Position numbers and translations under genes: made by a program
In this document: positions 56,332 to 64,000 of the stretch, in pieces
Layout of the letters: every line of letters starts with the position of its first letter
Numbering within the stretch: the stretch's first letter is position 1
The notes under the pieces: model-generated
Database searches by the model: none
Told to the model about the DNA's origin: nothing
The model's input: only the letters and a program-made list of their open reading frames with translations
Origin: Mannheimia granulomatis
GTDB lineage: Bacteria > Pseudomonadota > Gammaproteobacteria > Enterobacterales > Pasteurellaceae
Reading direction: 5' to 3'
Assembly: GCF_011455695.1 (NCBI RefSeq)
Contig: NZ_CP015030.1
Location: 310,001 to 374,000, forward strand
Length of the DNA: 64,000 nucleotides

Positions 56332-56366
56332 GAACGGTCATATATTCAAAATATGACCGTTTTTTA
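56332..56366. terminator. Terminator between ygfZ and yfhL
   Basis: AACGGTCATAT (56333-56343) pairs with ATATGACCGTT (56351-56361), followed by five T; it is usable from both sides. The arms resemble an uptake signal with one central change (AACGGTC). Confidence 0.85.
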
Positions 56367-56624
56367 TATCTTATCAGGATGGTGGATCATCACGAAACGT
56401 TCCCAAAGTTGTTCCTCAGTTTCCTCATTATCGGGATCTTTTACAATACAGCTTGTAATCGGACAAACCTTCTGACAGGTCGGCTTTTCATAATGCCCTA
56501 CACATTCCGTGCATAAAACGGGATCGATAATATAAATATCATCCCCCACCGAAATTGCCTCATTCGGACATTCCGGCAAACACATATCGCAGTTGGTACA
56601 TTTATGGGTAATCAGTAAAGCCAT
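56364..56624 (-). CDS. yfhL: YfhL family 4Fe-4S dicluster ferredoxin
   Basis: This 86-residue ferredoxin has two cluster-binding motifs, C-T-N-C-D-M-C-L-P-E-C-P near residue 9 and C-T-E-C-V-G-H-Y-E-K-P-T-C-Q-K-V-C-P near 37. The extra residues between cysteines in the second are typical of YfhL/Fdx of the Allochromatium type. A short acidic tail follows. It is a single-gene unit, convergent with ygfZ. Its electron partners are unknown. Confidence 0.92.
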   Translation of the reverse strand: MALLITHKCTNCDMCLPECPNEAISVGDDIYIIDPVLCTECVGHYEKPTCQKVCPITSCIVKDPDNEETEEQLWERFVMIHHPDKI

Positions 56625-56651
56625 AGTTATTGATAAGAATAGAAAAATTAA

Positions 56652-56731
56652 ACAAGCGGTAAGATTTACAAAAATTTTTACCGTTTTATCTTAAATTAAT
56701 CGTAAAAATTTTAAAAAAATCGACCGCTTGT
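56652..56731. repeat. Two facing uptake signals upstream of yfhL
   Basis: Exact ACAAGCGGT at 56652-56660 and exact ACCGCTTGT at 56723-56731 flank AT-rich sequence in the 262-base yfhL-rbsD spacer. They are too far apart to act as a simple terminator stem. Confidence 0.75.
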
Positions 56732-56763
56732 CAGTAGATAAAGCCTATTATAAAACAAAAAAA

Positions 56764-56779
56764 TTTGAACTACTTCACA
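56764..56779 (+). promoter_or_regulatory. CRP-like site upstream of rbsD
   Basis: TTTGA-N6-TCACA in AT-rich flanks matches nine of ten core CRP positions. It is the same half-site variant as at lldP and lies 64 bases ahead of the ribose operator, a usual layout for sugar operons. Confidence 0.65.
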
Positions 56780-56827
56780 TTTTTACAATTTGCTTGTTTA
56801 TTGTTAAGTAAAAATTTTTTATTCTCT

Positions 56828-56845
56828 CATCGAAACGTTTCGATG
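56828..56845 (+). promoter_or_regulatory. RbsR operator
   Basis: CATCGAAACGTTTCGATG is a perfect 18-bp palindrome with the central CGAAACGTTTCG of LacI/GalR-family sites. It resembles the known E. coli RbsR operator and sits 41 bases ahead of rbsD. RbsR, encoded at the operon's end, is the expected ligand. Confidence 0.88.
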
Positions 56846-56886
56846 AATGGTTTAATCAGATAATGGAGCGTAAAGGGAGAGATTAG

Positions 56887-57306
56887 ATGAAAAAGACGCT
56901 AAATCTTAATGCACAACTTTCACATTGTATTGCAAAACTCGGGCATACAGATAGCCTGGTAGTTTGTGATGCAGGTTTGCCGATTCCACAAACAGTAGAG
57001 CGGATCGACCTTGCATTAACTGAAGGGGTGCCAAGTTTTTTGCAGACATTTGATGTGGTTGTAAGTGAAATGTTTGTTGAAAAAGTGCTATTGGCAGAAG
57101 AAATTAAGCAGAAAAATCCAGATATCTTATCTACTCTTTTGGAGCGTTTACAAAAATTGGAACAAGCACAGAAAAACCAAATTCAAATTGATTATGTAAA
57201 CCATGAAATCTTTAAAGAGTATACACAAGGTAGCAAAGCTATTGTGCGTAGTGGTGAATGTTCTCCTTATGCGAATATCATTTTATATTCGGGCGTACCG
57301 TTTTAA
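56887..57306 (+). CDS. rbsD: D-ribose pyranase
   Basis: RbsD interconverts the pyranose and furanose forms of ribose so that RbsK can use it. The 139-residue product has the RbsD/FucU fold with the N-terminal [12 protein letters not shown] block (catalytic His near residue 20), V-C-D-A-G-L-P-I-P near 33, and the C-terminal [10 protein letters not shown]. It is the first gene of the ribose operon, behind AGGGAGAG, with rbsA six bases on. Confidence 0.96.
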   Translation: MKKTLNLNAQLSHCIAKLGHTDSLVVCDAGLPIPQTVERIDLALTEGVPSFLQTFDVVVSEMFVEKVLLAEEIKQKNPDILSTLLERLQKLEQAQKNQIQIDYVNHEIFKEYTQGSKAIVRSGECSPYANIILYSGVPF

Positions 57307-57312
57307 GGTGGA

Positions 57313-58806
57313 ATGATGGAAACCTTGTTGAATATGAATGGGATAGATAAATCTTTCCCAGGCGTTAAGGCTCTGAGTAATGCCTGCCTTTCTGTCTATG
57401 CGGGTCGTGTAATGGCATTAATGGGTGAGAATGGTGCTGGTAAATCCACCTTGATGAAAGTCTTAACCGGTATTTATAGCAAAGATGCCGGTACTATCAT
57501 CTATTTAGGACAAAATGTGTCTTTTAAAGGACCAAAACACTCCCAAGAAGCAGGTATTAGTATTATTCACCAAGAATTAAATTTAATCGGTAACTTAACA
57601 ATTGCTGAAAATATTTTCTTAGGTCGTGAATTTAGAACCGCTTGGGGAGCGGTTGATTGGAAAAAAATGTATGCAGAGGCTGATAAATTATTGGCTCATT
57701 TAGGAGTAAAACATAGTAGTCATCAGCTTTGTGCCGAACTTTCTATCGGTGAACAACAGATGGTTGAAATTGCTAAAGCACTCAGTTTTGAATCCAAAGT
57801 CATTATTATGGATGAGCCAACCGATGCTTTAACTGATACTGAAACTGAAGCTTTATTTAAAGTCATTCATGAGTTAAAAGCAGAAATGCGTGGCATTGTT
57901 TATATTTCTCACCGCTTAAAAGAGATTTTTGAGATTTGCGATGATGTGACTGTGCTTCGAGATGGGCAATTTATTGGTGAGAAAGTGGTGGCGGATATTG
58001 ATGAAGATCAGCTGATTGAAATGATGGTTGGCCGCCGTTTGGAAGAGCAGTATCCCCATTTAGAGCAAGAGCGTGGCGAGCTACTGCTAGAAGTGAAAAA
58101 TTTAAGTGGCAGCGGCGTGAATAATGTATCTTTCCAACTGTATAAAGGTGAAATTGTCGGAATTTCGGGCTTAATGGGAGCTGGGCGAACAGAGTTAATG
58201 AAGCTACTTTATGGGGCTTTACCAAAAACCTCAGGAGTTATTGAGCTAAGAGGTAAAGAAATTTCAAACAGTTGCCCTCAAGATGGATTAAATAATGGCA
58301 TTGTTTATGTGTCAGAAGATCGTAAAGGTGATGGGCTGATTTTAGGTATGTCAGTTAAAGAAAATATGTCTTTGACTTCTTTAGATCATTTCTCGAAAGC
58401 AGGTTCAATTCGCCATGATGCGGAAAGATTGGCGGTAGATGATTTTATTACGATGTTTAATATCAAAACTCCAAGTCATGATCAGCAAATTGCTCTGCTT
58501 TCCGGTGGCAATCAACAAAAAGTAGCGATAGCAAAAGGATTAATGACACGTCCGAATATCTTGATTTTAGACGAGCCTACTCGTGGCGTGGATGTAGGGG
58601 CAAAAAAAGAGATTTACCAATTAATCAATGAGTTTAAAAAAGATGGATTGAGTATTTTAATGGTGTCATCTGATATGCCAGAAGTCCTGGGAATGAGTGA
58701 CCGTATTTGGGTGATGTGTGAGGGGCAAATTAGTGCAGAATTTTCTCGAGCTGAGGCAACACAAGAGAAATTACTGGCAGCGGCGATTGGAAAAAGTGCA
58801 CTCTAA
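57313..58806 (+). CDS. rbsA: Ribose ABC transporter ATP-binding protein
   Basis: RbsA is the double ATPase of the ribose importer. The 497-residue product has two ABC domains: the first with Walker A G-E-N-G-A-G-K-S near residue 38, signature L-S-I-G-E-Q-Q near 143 and Walker B V-I-I-M-D-E-P-T; the second with a degenerate Walker A (G-L-M-G-A-G-R-T) near 288, L-S-G-G-N-Q-Q-K near 396 and [11 protein letters not shown]. The non-canonical second site is normal for this family. In the first site T-D-A-L-T replaces the usual T-A-A/S-L-T, a small difference. Confidence 0.96.
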   Translation: MMETLLNMNGIDKSFPGVKALSNACLSVYAGRVMALMGENGAGKSTLMKVLTGIYSKDAGTIIYLGQNVSFKGPKHSQEAGISIIHQELNLIGNLTIAENIFLGREFRTAWGAVDWKKMYAEADKLLAHLGVKHSSHQLCAELSIGEQQMVEIAKALSFESKVIIMDEPTDALTDTETEALFKVIHELKAEMRGIVYISHRLKEIFEICDDVTVLRDGQFIGEKVVADIDEDQLIEMMVGRRLEEQYPHLEQERGELLLEVKNLSGSGVNNVSFQLYKGEIVGISGLMGAGRTELMKLLYGALPKTSGVIELRGKEISNSCPQDGLNNGIVYVSEDRKGDGLILGMSVKENMSLTSLDHFSKAGSIRHDAERLAVDDFITMFNIKTPSHDQQIALLSGGNQQKVAIAKGLMTRPNILILDEPTRGVDVGAKKEIYQLINEFKKDGLSILMVSSDMPEVLGMSDRIWVMCEGQISAEFSRAEATQEKLLAAAIGKSAL

Positions 58807-58821
58807 AATAAAGGTGTTTTT

Positions 58822-60688
<1,867 letters not shown>

Positions 60689-60693
60689 TATTT

Positions 60694-60720
60694 GTAGGGG
60701 CAGGTTTTAACCTGCCCGCT
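60694..60720 (+). repeat. GC-rich palindromic repeat, copy 3
   Basis: GGGCAGGTT (60698-60706), TT and AACCTGCCC (60709-60717) form a 9-bp stem behind the rbsB stop. No T run follows. The place suits differential expression of rbsB over rbsK-rbsR. Confidence 0.75.
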
Positions 60721-60785
60721 ATTTTATCCGTTATTGGGAAGAGCAAACCTTCCTTTATACTTTATAATAGAAATAAGGACTCAAT

Positions 60786-61706
60786 ATGAAAAACCTAACC
60801 GTTCTCGGCAGCATTAATGCTGATCATGTTATTTCTGTTCCCTATTTTGCAAAGCCGGGGGAAACCTTAAGCGGTACTGGCTATCATATTGCGTACGGAG
60901 GTAAAGGAGCGAATCAGGCGGTTGCAGCGGCACGTTTAGGTGCAAAAGTTTCTTTTATCGGTTGTATCGGTAACGATGATATTGGACGAGCAATGAAAAC
61001 TGCCTTTGAGCAAGATGGTATCAATACGCAGTCGATTAAAACCATCCAAAATGAAATGACGGGTATTGCGATGATTCAAGTTGCCGAGTCGGGTGAAAAC
61101 AGTATTGTGATTTCAGCTGGGGCAAACGGGCATTTAGGTGAATCTGTTGTGGTAGAATATCAAGCCGAGATTCAGGAGGCTGATTATTTATTAATGCAGT
61201 TAGAAACTCCACTACCGGCGATTATTCAAGCTGCAAAAATCGCCAAAGAAAATGGTACAAAAGTAGTGTTAAATCCGGCACCTGCAAAAGCTTTACCTAC
61301 AGAATTCTTGAGTTTGCTAGATATGATTACCCCAAATGAAACCGAGGCGGAAATCTTAACTGGTATAAAAGTGATTGATGAACAAACTGCCGACCAAGCC
61401 GCTACTGTTTTCCACCAAAACGGTATTGAAAAAGTATTGATTACACTTGGTTCTAAAGGTGTGTTTGTAAGTGAACGTGGCGAAGGCAAAATTGTTGAGG
61501 GCTTTCGTGTGAAAGCGGTTGATACTACTGCTGCCGGTGATACATTTAACGGTGCATTAGTTACTGCAATGTTGGAAGATAAAACGCTTGATGAGGCGAT
61601 TCGTTTTGCTCATGCTGCAGCGGCAATCAGCGTGACCCGTGAAGGGGCTCAGCCGTCTATTCCAACTCGTCAAGAAACTTTGGATTTTTTAAGTCAGCAA
61701 GGTTAG
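60786..61706 (+). CDS. rbsK: Ribokinase
   Basis: RbsK phosphorylates ribose to ribose 5-phosphate, which rpiA (at 23100) can then isomerise. The 306-residue PfkB-family product has G-S-I-N-A-D-H at residues about 8-14, G-G-K-G-A-N-Q-A-V-A-A-A-R-L-G near 39-53, N-P-A-P-A near 162, and the catalytic D-T-T-A-A-G-D-T-F-N-G near 246-256 with Asp as base. It is 97 bases after rbsB, with a palindromic repeat between, and 31 before rbsR. Confidence 0.96.
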   Translation: MKNLTVLGSINADHVISVPYFAKPGETLSGTGYHIAYGGKGANQAVAAARLGAKVSFIGCIGNDDIGRAMKTAFEQDGINTQSIKTIQNEMTGIAMIQVAESGENSIVISAGANGHLGESVVVEYQAEIQEADYLLMQLETPLPAIIQAAKIAKENGTKVVLNPAPAKALPTEFLSLLDMITPNETEAEILTGIKVIDEQTADQAATVFHQNGIEKVLITLGSKGVFVSERGEGKIVEGFRVKAVDTTAAGDTFNGALVTAMLEDKTLDEAIRFAHAAAAISVTREGAQPSIPTRQETLDFLSQQG

Positions 61707-61737
61707 CAAGCGGTGCTTTTGAGGGAAAGTTTTACAA

Positions 61738-62748
61738 ATGGCAACTATGAAAGATGTCGCTCGCTTGGCGAGAGTGTCCACTTCAACGGTTTCCCACGTT
61801 ATCAATAACAGTCGTTTTGTGAGTGAGGAAATTCGCGAGAAAGTGCTGCGTGTGGTTAAAGAGCTTAACTACACGCCCTCTGCGTTGGCAAGAAGCCTCA
61901 AGGTTAATGAAACTAAAACCATTGGAATGTTAGTGACAGCAACCAGCAATCCATTTTTTGCAGAAGTGATGGCAGGAGTCGAGCTTTATTGCCAGCAGCA
62001 GCATTACAATCTGATTATTGCTACCACTAATGGTGATTCTGAGCGTTTGCAGCATCATTTACAGATGTTAATTCAGCGGAAAGTCGATGGCTTACTCTTA
62101 ATGTGTGGTGATGCGAGATTCAGTGCTTCCAGTAATTTGAATATTCCCTTACCACTTGTGGTAGTGGACTGGTGGTTTACCGAGCTAAATGCAGATAAAA
62201 TCTTTGAAAATTCCGCATTCGGTGGTTATCTTGCAACAAAAGCATTGATTGATGCAGGTCATCGTAAAATCGGCATTATTACTGGAAATTTAGCAAAATC
62301 TCTCGCTAAGAACCGTTTAGAGGGCTATAAACAAGCTTTAATTGAAGCCAATATTGCCATTAATCCGAATTGGATTATTGAAAGTCATTTTGATTTTGAG
62401 GGAGGCATTGTTGGAATGAACAGTTTACTTGCTCAAGAAGAACATCCGACAGCCGTGTTTGCTTCAAGTGATACCATTGCTGTTGGAGCGTATCAAGCGA
62501 TTTGGCAAAAAGGGCTTAGCATACCGCAAGATATTTCTATTATCGGCTATGATGATATTGATCTGGCAAAATATCTTTCGCCACCACTTTCCACGATTAG
62601 CCAACCGAAGTCAGAATTAGGTCAGTTAGCGGTGGAAACCTTACTGAAACGAATTCGCGCAGAGTTGACCGAATTTCAAACTATTATGCTAGAGCCGGAG
62701 TTGGTATTACGAGATTCCATTCGTCAGGTAAACAAAAATGCTGAATAA
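61738..62748 (+). CDS. rbsR: Ribose operon repressor
   Basis: RbsR is a LacI/GalR-family repressor released by ribose. The 336-residue product has an N-terminal helix-turn-helix ([20 protein letters not shown]) with the hinge L-A-R-S-L near residue 55, and a periplasmic-binding-like sensor domain (T-S-N-P-F-F-A-E near 73, V-D-W-W near 145). It is the last gene of the operon, 31 bases after rbsK, and should bind the palindrome at 56828-56845, so it regulates itself. A 12-bp hairpin overlaps its stop. Confidence 0.95.
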   Translation: MATMKDVARLARVSTSTVSHVINNSRFVSEEIREKVLRVVKELNYTPSALARSLKVNETKTIGMLVTATSNPFFAEVMAGVELYCQQQHYNLIIATTNGDSERLQHHLQMLIQRKVDGLLLMCGDARFSASSNLNIPLPLVVVDWWFTELNADKIFENSAFGGYLATKALIDAGHRKIGIITGNLAKSLAKNRLEGYKQALIEANIAINPNWIIESHFDFEGGIVGMNSLLAQEEHPTAVFASSDTIAVGAYQAIWQKGLSIPQDISIIGYDDIDLAKYLSPPLSTISQPKSELGQLAVETLLKRIRAELTEFQTIMLEPELVLRDSIRQVNKNAE

Positions 62749-62768
62749 TTTGTTAGATTATTCAGCAT
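62738..62768. terminator. Hairpin between rbsR and narP
   Basis: ATGCTGAATAAT (62738-62749) and ATTATTCAGCAT (62757-62768) pair perfectly around seven bases. The rbsR stop lies in the left arm. The T run is poor on either strand. Confidence 0.6.
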
Positions 62769-62783
62769 GTTACATTGAATAGA

Positions 62784-63413
62784 TTAGCCTTTTTGTTGCT
62801 CCAAATAAAGTACAGTGGCAGCTACGCGAGAGTGAACATTCAGCTTACGCAATAAGTTGCGAATATGCACTTTCACCGTTTCCTCGGAAATAAAGAGCTG
62901 TGCGGCAATTTGTTTGTTAGACATACCCGTTGCGATCCACTGTAGTACATCCAGTTCACGATCGGTTAAACTACTTAAAGGATCGTTTTCCGGTTGGCGG
63001 TTTAGTAAATGTTGGCGAACCGTTTCACTTAACACCATTTCACCACTGGCGGCTCTGCGGATATTATCCAGCAATTCCGGAGTATCGGTATCTTTTAATA
63101 AATAGCCATCTACACCGGCATCCATTAAGGCAAAAATGTCAGACTGTTCATCTGAAACAGTAAGCACAATGATACGGGCATCTACGCCTTTAGCTCGTAG
63201 TGAACGTAATGTGTCCAGCCCTGAAATGCCTTTCATATTTAAATCTAAAATAATGACATCCGGCTCAAGTCGCAGAGCCAGTTCAATTCCATCTGTGCCG
63301 TTGCTAGCTTCACCGATTACGGTAAATTGATAATCTAATTCCAATAATTGACGCATGCCCTGACGCATTAGAGGGTGGTCGTCAATCAATAAAATGCTAG
63401 TTGGAGCAGCCAT
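62784..63413 (-). CDS. narP: Nitrate/nitrite response regulator NarP
   Basis: NarP controls anaerobic nitrate and nitrite respiration in response to NarQ. The 209-residue product has a receiver domain with acidic pair D11-D12 and phospho-acceptor D57 (I-I-L-D-L-N-M-K-G), V-S-D-E near 113 and K102-type Lys in Y-L-L-K-D. The C-terminal LuxR-type helix-turn-helix reads L-T-D-R-E-L-D-V-L-Q-W-I-A-T-G-M-S-N-K-Q-I-A. The sequence is closer to NarP than NarL. Its sensor narQ is not in the window. Confidence 0.9.
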   Translation of the reverse strand: MAAPTSILLIDDHPLMRQGMRQLLELDYQFTVIGEASNGTDGIELALRLEPDVIILDLNMKGISGLDTLRSLRAKGVDARIIVLTVSDEQSDIFALMDAGVDGYLLKDTDTPELLDNIRRAASGEMVLSETVRQHLLNRQPENDPLSSLTDRELDVLQWIATGMSNKQIAAQLFISEETVKVHIRNLLRKLNVHSRVAATVLYLEQQKG

Positions 63414-63561
63414 TCATTTCTCCTTTCTTCTTCCTCTGTTAAGCGATTAATTTTGCTATCATTGCCTAAAAATAGCAAGTTGTGCTTTTTAATAAATGGT
63501 TGTTTTTTGATCTGGGCTAATTTTTATAACAAAAGAAATTGCAAATCTTTGCAAGAAAAAG

Positions 63562-63570
63562 ACCGCTTGT
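63562..63570 (-). repeat. DNA uptake signal core
   Basis: Exact ACCGCTTGT, just ahead of a TATAAT box (63576-63581) that may serve rlmL. It is the first exact copy after a 6.8-kb gap across the ribose operon. Confidence 0.75.
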
Positions 63571-63610
63571 TCGGCTATAATGAGGCAAAATTTTATATGA
63601 GCAAAAGATA

Positions 63611-64000
63611 ATGATAAATAAAACTACTTATTTCGCAACCGCCGCTCGAGGTTTTGAAGAAATACTTAAAACCGAACTTGAGCAAATCTGCGGTGCAGAG
63701 TGCAAAGTTGCACAAGGCGGTGTGCATTTTACTACAAGCCAAAAAGGGGCATACCAAGCGTTATTACACAGCCGTTTGGCATCTCGTATTTTATTGCCTT
63801 TAATCAGCACTAAAATTTTCAGCGACAGTGATTTATACGCTTCGATTATCGCCTTTAATTGGGCAGAATTATTTGATCCACGCGATACTTTCTATATTGA
63901 TTTCAACGGCACAAACCGAGAAATTCGCAATACCCAATTTGGAGCAATGCGGGTAAAAGATGGTATTGTGGATTATTTTGAGCGTAAAGGTTTTGCCCGT
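63611..64000 (+). CDS. rlmL: 23S rRNA (guanine(2445)-N2)-methyltransferase RlmL, 5' part
   Basis: RlmL (YcbY) methylates G2445 of 23S rRNA and, in its full fused form, G2069 as well. Only the first 130 codons are in the window; the frame stays open to the last base. They encode the THUMP region: [10 protein letters not shown] near residue 8, Q-G-G-V-H-F near 36, R-L-A-S-R-I-L-L-P near 56 and [11 protein letters not shown] near 111, all matching E. coli RlmL. The start is ATG 63611 and a TATAAT box lies 29 bases upstream. Whether the C-terminal RlmK domain is present cannot be seen. Confidence 0.92.
   Translation, partial: MINKTTYFATAARGFEEILKTELEQICGAECKVAQGGVHFTTSQKGAYQALLHSRLASRILLPLISTKIFSDSDLYASIIAFNWAELFDPRDTFYIDFNGTNREIRNTQFGAMRVKDGIVDYFERKGFAR

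Overview
This window is chromosomal DNA of a gamma-proteobacterium of the family Pasteurellaceae. At least 24 copies of ACAAGCGGT (or its complement) can be counted by eye. That is the Actinobacillus pleuropneumoniae-type DNA uptake signal core, not the Haemophilus influenzae core AAGTGCGGT, and the proteins match Pasteurellaceae families throughout. The best placement is the Mannheimia / Actinobacillus / Bibersteinia group; the species cannot be fixed from the sequence alone. No tRNA, rRNA, CRISPR array, prophage or intact insertion sequence was seen.

Layout. 1-1480: rpmH-rnpA-yidD, then convergent erpA. 1506-10232: a lipopolysaccharide / O-chain locus, wzz, GT52 sialyltransferase-like gene, wzy, two GT2 glycosyltransferases, a WbaP-type initiating transferase and rfbB, with a WaaL-type ligase convergent at the end. 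Its first half (about 2694-5796) is far more AT-rich than its surroundings and no flippase gene is present. 10363-14661: the macromolecular synthesis operon rpsU-dnaG-rpoD. 14720-25031: housekeeping and envelope genes (DUF3298 lipoprotein, menA, trmO, SIMPL protein, aqpZ, slyD, ilvA, glmM, rpiA, serA). 25120-28493 (minus): outer-membrane barrel, arcA, metallophosphoesterase, nadR. 28765-37417 (plus): ribF, ileS, a cyclase-family hydrolase, a secreted tannase/feruloyl-esterase homologue, pssA, rlmB. 37493-42298 (minus): a four-gene NikA/OppA-type ABC importer. 42391-45577 (minus): phosphodiester-glycosidase protein, orphan lipoprotein, prfC. 45798-48543: pbpG, pth, ychF. 48965-53533: L-lactate permease and lutABC. 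53605-56624: rph, yicC, ygfZ, yfhL. 56887-62748: complete ribose operon rbsDACBKR. 62784-64000: narP (minus) and the start of rlmL, cut by the window edge.

How genes work together. The wzz-to-waaL block would build an undecaprenyl-linked repeat unit (WbaP, GTs), cap or decorate it with sialic acid (GT52), polymerise it (Wzy/Wzz) and ligate it to lipid A-core (WaaL). It resembles the H. influenzae hmg locus as I remember it. The lactate block pairs uptake (LldP) with oxidation to pyruvate (LutABC) and has CRP-like and operator-like sites in its leader. The ribose block has a CRP-like site and a perfect 18-bp LacI-family operator in front of rbsD, and rbsR is its last gene. ArcA and NarP give the redox and nitrate control expected of a facultative respirer.

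The most unusual items are: the AT-rich, uptake-signal-free sialyltransferase/polymerase segment without a Wzx; a 126-bp nested palindromic element between rph and yicC; a short GC-rich palindrome repeated directly behind three stop codons; a tannase-family enzyme with a complete CS-D-HC motif; an intrinsic-terminator-like hairpin just ahead of prfC; and the palindrome-rich nadR/ribF divergent region.
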